Shown here in pieces: positions 1 to 8,390 of a DNA stretch of 64,000 bases. Position 1 is the first letter of the stretch. Each line of letters starts with the position of its first letter. Location of the stretch: assembly GCF_016862755.1 (NCBI RefSeq), contig NZ_BONO01000016.1, positions 41,574 through 105,573 on the forward strand. Reading direction: 5' to 3'. The stretch comes from Cellulomonas pakistanensis (lineage in GTDB: Bacteria; Actinomycetota; Actinomycetes; Actinomycetales; Cellulomonadaceae). Under the pieces are notes generated by a model. It was not told where the DNA came from, ran no database searches, and saw only the letters and a list, made by a program, of their open reading frames with translations. Made by a program: the position numbers and the translations under genes.

Positions 1-729
1 CGCCGCGCCCGCAGGATCCCCTGGCACCGCTCCGCCCGCCGGGTCGAACCGGTAGCCCATGCCGGGCTCGGTCAGCAGGAAGCGGGGCGCGGCGGGGTCG
101 GGCTCGAGCTTCTTGCGCAGCTGCGACAGGTACAGCCGCAGGTACCCGGTGTCGGTGACGTGCTCCGAGCCCCAGATGTCCTGCAGCAGCGTCTGCCGCG
201 TCACCAGCCGCCCGGCGTTGCGGACGAGGACCTCGAGGATCCGCCACTCGGTCGGGGTGAGCCGGACCGGCTCGGGCGGGCCGCCGTCCGCGCCCTCGCG
301 CGTCACGGTCGTCGCCGTCAGGTCGACCGTGAGGTCCGCGATCCGGACCAACGGCTCCGCGTCCGGCCCGCCCGTCCCCCGCCGGGTCAGCGCCCGGATG
401 CGAGCGAGCAGCTCGTCGACGCCGAACGGCTTGGTCACGTAGTCGTCGGCGCCCGCGTCGAGCGCCTCGACCTTGTCCGCGGAACCCGTACGGCCGGACA
501 GGACGAGGATCGGGGCGCTCGTCCAGCCGCGCAGGCCCTGGATCACCTCGACGCCGTCCAGCCGCGGCATGCCGAGGTCGATCAGGTACAGGTCGGGCTT
601 GTGCTCGATCGCCTGGTTGAGCGCGGCGGCGCCGTCGGTGGCGACGAGGACCTCGTACCCGCGGGCGCGCAGGGTGATCCGCAGCGCGCGCAGGATCTGG
701 GGGTCGTCGTCGGCGACGAGGATCTTCAC
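1..729 (-). CDS. kdpE: KdpE response regulator, C-terminus cut by window edge
   Basis: OmpR-family response regulator that pairs with KdpD to control potassium uptake genes. The receiver domain begins VKILVADDDPQIL, with the acidic pocket at residues 7-9, the phospho-acceptor Asp51 in LIDLGMP and the conserved Lys in TKPFG. A winged-helix DNA-binding domain follows (LTPTEWRILEVLVRNAG, then TDTGYLRLYLSQLRKKLE). The GTG start at 727-729 overlaps the kdpD stop (GTGA), so the two are translationally coupled. No stop codon occurs before base 1; about 243 codons are visible, so only a short tail should be missing. Confidence 0.93.
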   Translation of the reverse strand, partial: MKILVADDDPQILRALRITLRARGYEVLVATDGAAALNQAIEHKPDLYLIDLGMPRLDGVEVIQGLRGWTSAPILVLSGRTGSADKVEALDAGADDYVTKPFGVDELLARIRALTRRGTGGPDAEPLVRIADLTVDLTATTVTREGADGGPPEPVRLTPTEWRILEVLVRNAGRLVTRQTLLQDIWGSEHVTDTGYLRLYLSQLRKKLEPDPAAPRFLLTEPGMGYRFDPAGGAVPGDPAGAA

Positions 730-3413
730 GGCGTCGGCTCCTGGTCCGCTCCGGGCGCGGCGCCGGTCTGGCGCAGCGCGATCACCATGGTCAGGCCGCC
801 GCCGGGGGTGTCCTCGGGGTCGAGCGTGCCGCCCATCCCCTCGGCGAACCCCCGGGACAGCGCGAGCCCCAGACCCAGACCGGTGGCGTTGTCCGTGTCG
901 CCGAGCCGCTGGAACGGCACGAACAGGTCCGCGCGCCGCTCCGCCGGCACGCCGGGCCCGTGGTCGACGACCCGCACCTCGACCCGGTCGGCGAACGCGC
1001 TGGTGCGGACCCGGACGGCCACCCCCGGCGGGCTGGCGTGCACGGCGTTGGCCAGCACGTTGACCAGCACACGGCGCAGCAGCGCGGGGTCGGCCAGCAC
1101 GGGCGGGAGGTCGGGGTCGAGCTCGAGCCGCACGTCCTCCGGCCCGAGGCGCAGCTCGTCCAGCGCGGGAAGGATCACGTCGTCCACGTCGGTCGGCCGC
1201 ACCGCGACGCCCAGCACCCCGGCCTGGAGGCGGCTGACGTCGAGCAGGTCCGTGACCAGGGCGGTGAGGGTCGCGAGGGACTCCTCGGCGGTGGCCAGCA
1301 GCTCGTCCCGGTCGGCGGGCGACCAGTCGACGTCCCGCGCGCGGAGGCTGCCGACCGCGGTGGTCGCGGCCGTGAGCGGGCGCCGCAGGTCGTGGCTGAC
1401 CGCGGACAGCAGCGCGCTGCGCACCTGGTCGGTCTCGCGCAGCGGTCCGATGGCGTCGGCGGTCCGGCTGAGGCGCAGGTGCTCGAGCGCGGCGGCGACC
1501 TGGGCCACCACGACGCCGAGCAGGCGGTTGCCGGCGCCGTCGACGTCGGGGACGGTGGCGCCGCGGTCCGGCGCACGGCCCGACGCCGGCGCGGGGTCCG
1601 GCGCACGGCCGTCGCGGGCGGACGCGGTGCCGGCGTGGGCGGACGCGGTGCCGGCGCGGGCGGACGCGGTGCCGGTGCGGGCGGGCCCGGTGCCGGCGTG
1701 GGCGGACGTGGTGCCGGTGCGGGCGACGGCGCCGCGGTCGAGGTCCAGCACCGTGCGCTCGTCGACGGCGACGTGCGGCGACCCGGCGCGCACGACGCCG
1801 GACTCGGCGAGCACCTCCTCGCCGCTGCGCAGCCGGACGCCGGCGAGCCCGAACGCCTCGCGGGTCCGCTCGATGAGCGCCCCGAGCGCGTCCTGCCCGC
1901 GCAGCACGCCGCCGGCGACGGTGGACAGGAGGTCCGACTCGGCGCGCGCCCGCTGGGCGGCCCGGGTCCGGCGGGCGGCGACGTCGACGACGGCGCTGAC
2001 CAGGGCGCCGTTGACCACGTAGAGGGCGAGCGCCAGGGCGTGGACCGGCTCGCTCACCGTGACCGTGCCGGTCGGCGCGACGAACAGGTAGTTCAGCGTC
2101 AACCCGGACAGCAGCGCGGTGAGCAGCGCGGGCCACAGGCCGCCGACCAGGGCGATCACCACGACGAGCAGCTGGTAGGCGAGCACGTCGCTCGCCAGCG
2201 CGTCCTCGGTGCGAGCCGCGACCAGCCACCAGGTCAGCAGCGGCCCGAGCACGACCGACAGGGCGAACCCCAGCATCCGGCGCCGGAGGGTGAGCGCGCC
2301 GGTCGCGCGGGGCAGCGGCAGGCGCGCACCGGCGGCGGCCGCGTGGTTGACGAGGTGCACGTCGATCGGGCCGGCCAGCCGGATGACGGTCGCACCGATG
2401 CCCGGCCCGGTGAGCGCGGCCGTCAGCCGTCCGCGGCGGCTCAGCCCGATCACGAGCTGCGTCGCGTCCCGCCCGCGCGCGAACTCGACCAGTGCGGTCG
2501 GTACGTCCTCGCCGACGACCTGGTGGTAGGTGCCGCCGAGCTGCTCGGCCAGCGCCGCCTGGGCCGCGAGCGCCCCCGGGTCGGAGTCGCGCAGGCCGGT
2601 CCGGGCGCTCACGTGCACCGCGAGCAGCTCGCCGCCGGCGGATCGCGCGGCGATGCGCGCGCCGCGGCGGAGCAGCGTCTCCCCCTCCGGGCCGCCGGGC
2701 AGCGCGACCACGACCCGCTCCCGCGCCTCCCACGGTGCGTCGATCGCGTGCTCGGCGCGGTACGAGCGCAGCGCGGCGTCGACCTCGTCGGCGAGCCAGC
2801 GCAGCGCCAGCTCCCGCAGGGCCGTGAGGTTGCCGAGGCGGAAGTAGTTCGACAGCGCGGCGTCGACGCGCTCGGCCGGGTAGACGTCACCGCCCGCGAG
2901 CCGGTCCCGCAGCGCCTGCGGGGCGAGGTCGACGAGCTCGATCTGGTCCGCCGCCCGCAGCACCGCGTCGGGCACCGTCTCGCGCTGCGGGATGCCGGTG
3001 ACCGTCCGGACGACGTCGGTCAGCGACGCGATGTGCTGGATGTTGACGGTGGTGACGACGTCGATGCCGGCGTCGAGCAGGTCCGCGACGTCCTGCCAGC
3101 GGTGCTCGTGGCGCGAGCCGGGCGCGTTGGTGTGGGCGTACTCGTCGACGAGGGCGACGCCGGGACGCCGCGCGAGGACCGCGGCCAGGTCCATCTCGGA
3201 CAGCGCGACGCCGCCGTGCTCGACCCGGGCGCGCGGGACCACCTCGAGGTCGTCGACGAGCGCGGCGGTGGCGGCGCGGCCGTGCGTCTCGACGACGGCG
3301 ACGACGACGTCCCGGCCGTCGCGCCGCAGGTCGCGGCCCGCCTCGAGCATCGTGTAGGTCTTGCCGACGCCGGGCGCGGCGCCGAGCAGGACGCGCAGCC
3401 GTCCCCGGCTCAT
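726..3413 (-). CDS. kdpD: KdpD osmosensitive potassium sensor histidine kinase
   Basis: Membrane sensor kinase of the Kdp system, 895 aa, the usual family length. The N-terminal KdpD domain carries Walker A GAAPGVGKT at residues 11-19 and the diagnostic DEYAHTNAPGSRHEHRWQD segment. A universal-stress-protein-like domain follows, then four hydrophobic helices. A GAF-like region comes next, then the H-box SHDLRRPL and a HATPase domain (N box NAVHA, G1 DHGPGV, G2 GLGLGLALSRGF). The ATG at 3411-3413 starts MSRGRLRVLLG; upstream codons of the open frame look non-coding. The linker before the kinase core contains a Gly/Ala/Thr-rich insert encoded by a 21-bp tandem repeat. No kdpFABC genes lie upstream; they could lie left of the window. 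Confidence 0.94.
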   Translation of the reverse strand: MSRGRLRVLLGAAPGVGKTYTMLEAGRDLRRDGRDVVVAVVETHGRAATAALVDDLEVVPRARVEHGGVALSEMDLAAVLARRPGVALVDEYAHTNAPGSRHEHRWQDVADLLDAGIDVVTTVNIQHIASLTDVVRTVTGIPQRETVPDAVLRAADQIELVDLAPQALRDRLAGGDVYPAERVDAALSNYFRLGNLTALRELALRWLADEVDAALRSYRAEHAIDAPWEARERVVVALPGGPEGETLLRRGARIAARSAGGELLAVHVSARTGLRDSDPGALAAQAALAEQLGGTYHQVVGEDVPTALVEFARGRDATQLVIGLSRRGRLTAALTGPGIGATVIRLAGPIDVHLVNHAAAAGARLPLPRATGALTLRRRMLGFALSVVLGPLLTWWLVAARTEDALASDVLAYQLLVVVIALVGGLWPALLTALLSGLTLNYLFVAPTGTVTVSEPVHALALALYVVNGALVSAVVDVAARRTRAAQRARAESDLLSTVAGGVLRGQDALGALIERTREAFGLAGVRLRSGEEVLAESGVVRAGSPHVAVDERTVLDLDRGAVARTGTTSAHAGTGPARTGTASARAGTASAHAGTASARDGRAPDPAPASGRAPDRGATVPDVDGAGNRLLGVVVAQVAAALEHLRLSRTADAIGPLRETDQVRSALLSAVSHDLRRPLTAATTAVGSLRARDVDWSPADRDELLATAEESLATLTALVTDLLDVSRLQAGVLGVAVRPTDVDDVILPALDELRLGPEDVRLELDPDLPPVLADPALLRRVLVNVLANAVHASPPGVAVRVRTSAFADRVEVRVVDHGPGVPAERRADLFVPFQRLGDTDNATGLGLGLALSRGFAEGMGGTLDPEDTPGGGLTMVIALRQTGAAPGADQEPTP
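1620..1724. repeat. 21-bp tandem repeat, five units, inside kdpD
   Basis: Five head-to-tail 21-bp units (1620-1640, 1641-1661, 1662-1682, 1683-1703, 1704-1724), consensus ggacgcggtgccggygyggg plus c. Because the period is a multiple of three, it encodes a seven-residue repeat of the GTASAHA/GTASARA type in the KdpD linker before the kinase core, without changing frame. Units differ at one to four positions, so this is an imperfect coding minisatellite. Confidence 0.85.
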
Positions 3414-3628
3414 GCGGTCACCCCTCCGGGTCGGTCGAGGGCGGGCTCCGGGCCGCCGCGCGACGGCCGCGGGCGGTACCCGGAGTGCGCCACGTCCCGC
3501 TCGGGATCGTAGCGCCGGCGCGGGCGGTGACCTGCGTCCGGGTGGGGTGCGCACCGAGCGCGGCCGGGGGTGAACCGGGCGCGGCCGGGGTCTGGGCAGC
3601 GGGCCGCCGCCGCGGGAGGATGTCGGCC

Positions 3629-3937
3629 ATGTCGCCGCACCCCGACGCCGCGCCCCCGGCCGAGCACGAGCCCGCACCGCCGCCGCCCGCCGGCCCGCTG
3701 CCGCCCGCCGACGAGCTGCCGGTGCACGAGGAGCGCCACCGGGACGGGAGCCTGCGCGCCCGCGGCCCGCTGCTCGGCGACGACCCGCACGGGTACTGGG
3801 AGTGGTACCGGCTGGACGGCTCGATCATGCGGTCGGGCTCCTTCGACCGGGGGGTGCAGGTCGGCGCGTGGACGACGTACGACCGCGCCGGGCGGCCGTA
3901 CAAGGTGACGCAGATGGACCGACCTGCGGCGTCGTGA
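3629..3937 (+). CDS. Small MORN-variant repeat protein
   Basis: Protein of 102 aa with a Pro/Ala-rich first 30 residues. It is followed by two short repeats of the MORN-variant type (GYWEWYRLDGSIMRSGSFDR and VGAWTTYDRAGRPYKV), as in YwqK-like proteins. In other bacteria such repeats occur in toxin-immunity or membrane-associated proteins; no toxin partner is visible here. An ATG at 3620 is possible, but the GGAGGA at 3615-3620 sits about eight bases before the ATG at 3629, so I prefer the latter. It stands alone between kdpD and the adhesin. Function not assigned. Confidence 0.6.
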   Translation: MSPHPDAAPPAEHEPAPPPPAGPLPPADELPVHEERHRDGSLRARGPLLGDDPHGYWEWYRLDGSIMRSGSFDRGVQVGAWTTYDRAGRPYKVTQMDRPAAS

Positions 3938-3986
3938 GGCGGAGCACCGCGGCGCGCTGCGGGGTCGCGAACCGCGGCGCGCCCCC

Positions 3987-6617
3987 TCACGCGACCGGCC
4001 AGGCCGCGTCGTCGTCCTCCGCCGCGTCGAGGGCGCGCCGCAGCCGCGCCCGGTGGGCGACCACCCCGACCCCCGCGACGACCAGCACCAGGGCCGCGCC
4101 GCTGAGCAGGGCGCCGTCCGCACCCGTGACGGCGAGCGGCTGCTCGGGCTCCGGCGCGGGCGCCTGCGGCTCGGGCGCCGCGACGGTCAGCGTCTCGGCC
4201 GGGTCGCCGCACGTGCCGGCGGACAGCGGCGTCCCGTCCGCGGCCGTCGTCCGCTCCACGAACCCGTAGGTCCCGGGCGCGGTCGTCGGGTACCGGCCCG
4301 TGACGTACTCGCCCGCGCCCCGCCCGAGCGGGATCGGCTCGGAGGTCCAGACCGGGTCCGCGCAGACGAGCTCCTCGCCCTCCGGCGTGTGGAACAGGTC
4401 GACGACCGTCGTGGCGCCCGCGGGGACGGTCCCGCTGACGACGACCACGTCCCACAGGTCGTCGCCGACCACCGGCTCGCCCTCCCCGACCGCAGCCGCC
4501 CCGCCGTCCACGCCGGCGCCCGCCCGGGCCTCGGTCCGCACCGCGAGGTCCGGCGTGACGAGCGTCGTCTCGTACGGCAGACCGCAGGTGCCGGTGTGCC
4601 GGACGGTGCCGTCCTCGGCGAGGAGCGTCTCGACCCAGGACACGGCCCCGGCCCGGTCGGGGGCGGGCGCCGGCCCGGAGTCGTACAGCCCGGCCCCGGC
4701 GACCGGCACCGCGTCCGACGTCCACAGCAGCGCGTCCTCGTCGCACACGGGGTCGGCGTCCGGGTCCTGCGGGCCGTACGCCCGGAACACCAGGTGGTCG
4801 CCCGGGTCGGTGGCGCCGGTGACCAGCGCGACGTCGTGCATGCTGCCGCCCGTGGTGGTCGTCGCCCGGGCGCGCGTCACGACCGACGGCGGGACGACGA
4901 CCTCGGGCGGGCCCGGTACGTAGAAGGCCTCGCGCGGGTCGTCGAACGGGCTGACGAACGCGTCCACCCGGTCGTCCCCCGCGAACGCGTAGACGAACAC
5001 GAAGTAGTCGCCGCCCGGGTGGGTCGCCCGGGCCGGGGCGACGACGGGGTGCGCGTCGTCGTACCCGACGTCGAACGAGCCGTTGACCGCGGCGACCGTG
5101 TCGGTCCAGTGCACCGGCGTGCCCTCGGGGACCTCGGCGGTCGTCGGCAGCGCGGCCAGCGGCCCGTAGACGGTGACGGTCGCCTCGCCGAGGTCGGCCG
5201 CCCAGTCGCCGAGCCCGCCGAACCCGCCGTGGTCGTCGGGGTACCCGGTGACGGTGATCCGGTCGAAGGCGCGCCCGCCGGGGACCACGTTGAACTCGCG
5301 GGTCTGCGACTCGTGCGCCAGGTCGAACCGGTTCACCGCCGTCTCGACCTGCTCGAACCACGGCGCCGCGAAGTCCTCGCGCACGTACTCGGCGAACGGA
5401 CCGGCGTCCGCCCGGCGGATCGTCACGACGGCGGTGTAGAACCCGTTGCCGGTGGCGCGCACGGCGCCCGTGGTCGCGGTGGTCCCGGGGCCGCGCGCTA
5501 CCACGCGCTCGACCCCCGCGACCGGTGCTCCCGCAGGCGCCGCCGCCGCCTGGGGCTGCGGGCTGTCGTACGGCCCGTACCAGGTGACGTCCGCCGGCAG
5601 CGCCACCGGGACGCCGTCGAGCTCGACCCACGTGTCGCCGGGCGCCGCGGTGAACGTCACGACGTCGACGAGCGGGTCGCCGTCGGCCACCACGGTGTCG
5701 CGCACGCTGGTCGTCGCGCGCGGGCGGAAGTCCTTCACCACCTCGAACGGCTCGCCGGGGACGGTGATCTCCGCGATGTCGTGCGCGGGCCGGTTGCCGT
5801 AGGTGAGCTGGTCCTGCCGGTTCGACGGCAGCTCGACGACGGTCACGGTGGTGCGCGGCGCGTCCGGGAACACGATCGAGTACCCCACGGTGCCGTTGCC
5901 CGTGGCGGTCCAGGCGAGCGCGACCGGCGAGCCCGCGGTCGTCCCGGTGTACGTGCGGGTCCCCGAGGCGTCGAGGACCGCGGGCCCGGTCAGCGTCACG
6001 GTGAACGACGCGCCGACGACCGGCCTCCCGGCCGCCGACCGGAGCTCGATCCCGCGGATCTCCCCCGTCCGGCCGCCCGACCCGGACACGGTCCCGGCGG
6101 CACCCGCCCACGGGCCCGCCTCGGCGGCCGCCTCCGCCATGATCTGCGCCGCGCGGTCCTTCACGGCCTGCGGCGTGGCGTCGGCCAGCAGCACCTTGAC
6201 CGCGGCGACGTCGCCGCCCGCGACGAACCCCGGCCGCTCGTGCCGCTGGTGGATCTCGTACCCGAGGGCGGCCTGCGTGAGGTCGTCGGTCGCCCACCGG
6301 TGCCGGGCGAGCGCGGCGCCGAGCTGCGGGTCGTCGACGTGCGCGAGACCCTGCGGCGCGTCCGCGGCGCCGGACGCGGCGACCCGCGCCTGGACGCAGT
6401 ACCCGTGCTCGTCCGACCCGGCGGTCCCCTCCAACGGGCCGAGCTGGACGGGTCCGTACCCGGCGGGTGTGATGCTGATGCCGGCCGCGGGCGCCGCCGC
6501 GACCGCCCGGGCCGGGTCCGGGAGGAGCAGCAGGGCGGTCGCCGACGCCGCGGCGAGGAGCGCCGCCAGCAGCGCCGAGGTGGCGCGGCGGGCATGCCAA
6601 GATGGCCGTGCGTGCAT
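3987..6617 (-). CDS. Thioester-domain surface protein with LAVTG sortase signal
   Basis: Secreted cell-wall-anchored protein of 876 aa. A signal peptide (RRATSALLAALLAAASATALLLL) is followed by a thioester (TQXA-type) domain with Cys74 in YCVQ and TQAA at 114-117. In characterised thioester domains a Cys and a Gln form the internal bond used for covalent attachment to host or surface targets. The long middle has repeated beta-rich modules, several with Cys pairs (GTCGLPYETTLV, GTCGDPAETLTV) as in VaFE-type surface proteins. The C-terminus reads PLAVTGADG, a hydrophobic helix, then an Arg-rich and acidic tail: an LAVTG signal for a class E-like sortase. No sortase gene is visible. The ATG has AGGAG upstream (about 6623-6629). 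It is divergent from an HTH-only LuxR protein. Confidence 0.85.
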   Translation of the reverse strand: MHARPSWHARRATSALLAALLAAASATALLLLPDPARAVAAAPAAGISITPAGYGPVQLGPLEGTAGSDEHGYCVQARVAASGAADAPQGLAHVDDPQLGAALARHRWATDDLTQAALGYEIHQRHERPGFVAGGDVAAVKVLLADATPQAVKDRAAQIMAEAAAEAGPWAGAAGTVSGSGGRTGEIRGIELRSAAGRPVVGASFTVTLTGPAVLDASGTRTYTGTTAGSPVALAWTATGNGTVGYSIVFPDAPRTTVTVVELPSNRQDQLTYGNRPAHDIAEITVPGEPFEVVKDFRPRATTSVRDTVVADGDPLVDVVTFTAAPGDTWVELDGVPVALPADVTWYGPYDSPQPQAAAAPAGAPVAGVERVVARGPGTTATTGAVRATGNGFYTAVVTIRRADAGPFAEYVREDFAAPWFEQVETAVNRFDLAHESQTREFNVVPGGRAFDRITVTGYPDDHGGFGGLGDWAADLGEATVTVYGPLAALPTTAEVPEGTPVHWTDTVAAVNGSFDVGYDDAHPVVAPARATHPGGDYFVFVYAFAGDDRVDAFVSPFDDPREAFYVPGPPEVVVPPSVVTRARATTTTGGSMHDVALVTGATDPGDHLVFRAYGPQDPDADPVCDEDALLWTSDAVPVAGAGLYDSGPAPAPDRAGAVSWVETLLAEDGTVRHTGTCGLPYETTLVTPDLAVRTEARAGAGVDGGAAAVGEGEPVVGDDLWDVVVVSGTVPAGATTVVDLFHTPEGEELVCADPVWTSEPIPLGRGAGEYVTGRYPTTAPGTYGFVERTTAADGTPLSAGTCGDPAETLTVAAPEPQAPAPEPEQPLAVTGADGALLSGAALVLVVAGVGVVAHRARLRRALDAAEDDDAAWPVA

Positions 6618-6949
6618 GTCAGGTCTCCTGAGGATCTGTCGAGCGGGCACGAGGGGTCCGGTGTGCCAGCACCGGGCCTCTCCCCGGGACGGACGGGCGA
6701 GCGCGGCTGAGTGCCCGACCCTAGCCAGGCCCTTGAGGCCGCTGACCAGCCCCGCTCGGCCGCCTGTGGACGCCCGCCCGCGCGCCGGCCCCGCCACGCC
6801 GCGCGTCCACCGCGCGTCCGCCGCGCGTCCGCCGCCTGGGTGCTGCCACCCAGGCCCGACCCGCGCCGCTCGCGATGCGCTCACGCGCCCCCGGCCGCGA
6901 CCGATCGTCTCGGTATCCGCGCACGCCGACCCACGACAGGGACGCCCCC
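6618..6949. other. Divergent intergenic region between adhesin and LuxR-HTH gene
   Basis: About 330 bases without a convincing gene. It holds the adhesin ribosome binding site near 6623-6629. A threefold direct repeat of the form cgcgcgtccrcc lies near 6800-6834. Directly after it, a perfect 8-bp hairpin occupies 6835-6854 (cctgggtg, loop ctgc, cacccagg). The placement suggests regulatory DNA for one or both divergent genes; I cannot identify a clear promoter pair. Confidence 0.4.
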
Positions 6950-7189
6950 ATGCACACCACCGACCTCAGCCCGACCGACGCCGCGAGCGAGGTCGTCGAC
7001 CTGCTGAGCCCGCGCGAGCTCGTCGTGCTCGCGGAGCTCACGAGCGACGACTCGCTCGAGGACATCGCGCGCCGCCAGTTCGTCTCCCGCAACACCGTGA
7101 AGTCCCAGGTCCGGTCGATCTACCGCAAGATCGGCGCGTCGACCCGGGACGAGGCGGTCGCCTGGGCGCGGTCCGCCGGCCTCTGCTGA
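6950..7189 (+). CDS. Stand-alone LuxR-type helix-turn-helix protein
   Basis: Protein of 79 aa made almost entirely of a LuxR/FixJ C-terminal DNA-binding domain. LLSPRELVVLAELTSDDSLEDIA is followed by the recognition segment FVSRNTVKSQVRSIYRKIGASTRDEAVAWA. There is no receiver, PAS or ligand domain, so it resembles GerE-like single-domain regulators. The ATG at 6950 begins MHTTDLSP. It lies divergent from the thioester adhesin, so control of that gene is a reasonable but untested inference. Confidence 0.85.
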   Translation: MHTTDLSPTDAASEVVDLLSPRELVVLAELTSDDSLEDIARRQFVSRNTVKSQVRSIYRKIGASTRDEAVAWARSAGLC

Positions 7190-7285
7190 GCACACCCGGC
7201 GCCCACCGCCGGCGCGCCCCCGCACGCCTCGGCGCACTCGCGACCACGTCGGGCACGGCGCCCGGCGGGGTGGAGGTGGTGGCGC

Positions 7286-7486
7286 GTGACCGTGTTCTGG
7301 CCGGCCCTGGTCGTCGGCGTCCTCGCGGTTCTCGGCGGCGTCGCGCTGCTCCGGCACCGTGAGGAGGTCGCGCGGTTCGACGCCGACCTCCAGCGGCAGA
7401 CCTTCGGCGACGGCGCGGCCGCCGAGCAGCCCGGACCGCCGGCCACGGCCCGACCGTGGCTCGCCCACCCGGGCCGCGCCTCGGGG
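7286..7486 (+). CDS. Possible small membrane protein, 3' end unresolved
   Basis: A GTG at 7286, preceded by ggtggaggtgg, opens a protein-like stretch (VTVFWPALVVGVLAVLGGVALL, then RHREEVARFDADLQRQTFG): one membrane helix and a charged cytoplasmic segment. The frame has no stop before 8302 and so would run antisense through the whole lipoprotein gene, which is unlikely to be translated. I end the entry at the lipoprotein stop. A frameshift, a degraded gene or a genuine 3' overlap would all fit. Confidence 0.3.
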
Positions 7487-8077
7487 TCAGCCCTCCGCGA
7501 GCACCCAGCCCGGCTCGACCGAGCCCGCCGGCAGCGCGACCTCGCCCCACTCGCCGACCGCCACGGTCAGGTCCGCGTCCGGCGCCGTGGCGTCCGGCAG
7601 CGCGACCACCGACGTGGCCGGCACGTAGTCCATCGTGCACGGGCCGTCCCCGGGCTCGGCGAACGTCACGCGCACGACGCCGTCGCCGTCCGCCGAGGCC
7701 TCCGGGTCGGCGACCTGCGGGCAGGTGCTGGACCCCCAGGTGACGACGTAGAGCAGGGTGTCGTCCGACGTCCGCGCGGCGCCGGCGGCGGCGTCCACCG
7801 GCGGCGCGTCCAGCCCGTCGGGCAGCCCGACCACCGACGACCCGGCGACGAGCTCGAGCGTCCCGGTCGGCGCCGGCGTGGGCGTGGCGGGCTCGGTCGT
7901 GGGGTCCCCGCTCGTGCCGGGGTCCGCCGAGGCGCACGCGGCGAGCAGCGCGACGGCCCCGAGGGCGGCGGCGCCGCGCAGCGCGCGACGGGAGGTCGGG
8001 GCGGGCGCCACGGACGAGGCGGGCACCGCGGCTGCGCCGGCCGCGGCGGGGTCGTGGGTCGTCGGTCGAGTGGGCAT
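7487..8077 (-). CDS. Predicted lipoprotein
   Basis: Protein of 196 aa with a long N-terminal region, an Arg-rich stretch (TSRRALRGAAALGAVALLAAC) and lipobox LLAAC, so it should be exported and lipid-anchored. A Thr/Pro/Ala linker follows (TTEPATPTPAPTG), then a folded domain of about 130 residues with two Cys (STCPQVADP and GPCTMDYVP) that could form a disulfide. GGAG lies six bases before the ATG (8075-8077). I do not recognise the family. It converges on an unresolved plus-strand frame. Confidence 0.8.
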   Translation of the reverse strand: MPTRPTTHDPAAAGAAAVPASSVAPAPTSRRALRGAAALGAVALLAACASADPGTSGDPTTEPATPTPAPTGTLELVAGSSVVGLPDGLDAPPVDAAAGAARTSDDTLLYVVTWGSSTCPQVADPEASADGDGVVRVTFAEPGDGPCTMDYVPATSVVALPDATAPDADLTVAVGEWGEVALPAGSVEPGWVLAEG

Positions 8078-8265
8078 GGGGTGCTCCGATGTCCGGCTGC
8101 TGGTGACGTGCGGCCCCGCGCTGCGGCTGTCGCCCGCGACCGCACCTCGAGGTTAGCGCCGCCGCTCCGCAGGAGGCCGGGACCACGTGCGGGACCGCCT
8201 GCGGCGCCGCGGATCCGCAGCCGTCCGCCGTCTCCGTCGATCCGCCGCTTTCGCGTAGGTGCTCA

Positions 8266-8320
8266 CGCGATTCGAGGGGATCTGGGGGGCGAGTACTCAT
8301 GAATCAGCACGCGAATCGCG
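8266..8320. promoter_or_regulatory. Spaced inverted repeat enclosing a GAGTACTC palindrome
   Basis: Within the 313-base gap 8078-8390, a perfect 9-bp inverted repeat (cgcgattcg at 8266-8274, cgaatcgcg at 8312-8320) encloses the palindrome gagtactc at 8291-8298. The segment is less GC-rich than its surroundings and lies about 70 bases upstream of the Lsr2-tail gene and pilD, so it is a candidate operator or promoter region. The rest of the gap shows nothing I can name. Confidence 0.4.
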
Positions 8321-8390
8321 CACGAGCGGGCCCGCAACCCGCCCGCCCCGGTCCGCGCGCGGCACGTACCGACGCACCCGGAGCACACGG

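Noticed and set aside
160..2022. Long plus-strand open frame opposite kdpD/kdpE
   Set aside because: Arg/Pro/Ala-rich composition typical of the antisense of GC-rich coding DNA; kdpD and kdpE on the other strand have full domain matches.
3946..3982. 12-bp direct repeat accgcggcgcgc between the MORN-like gene and the adhesin
   Set aside because: Two copies only, of a composition common in this genome; an imperfect hairpin is possible but weak as a terminator.
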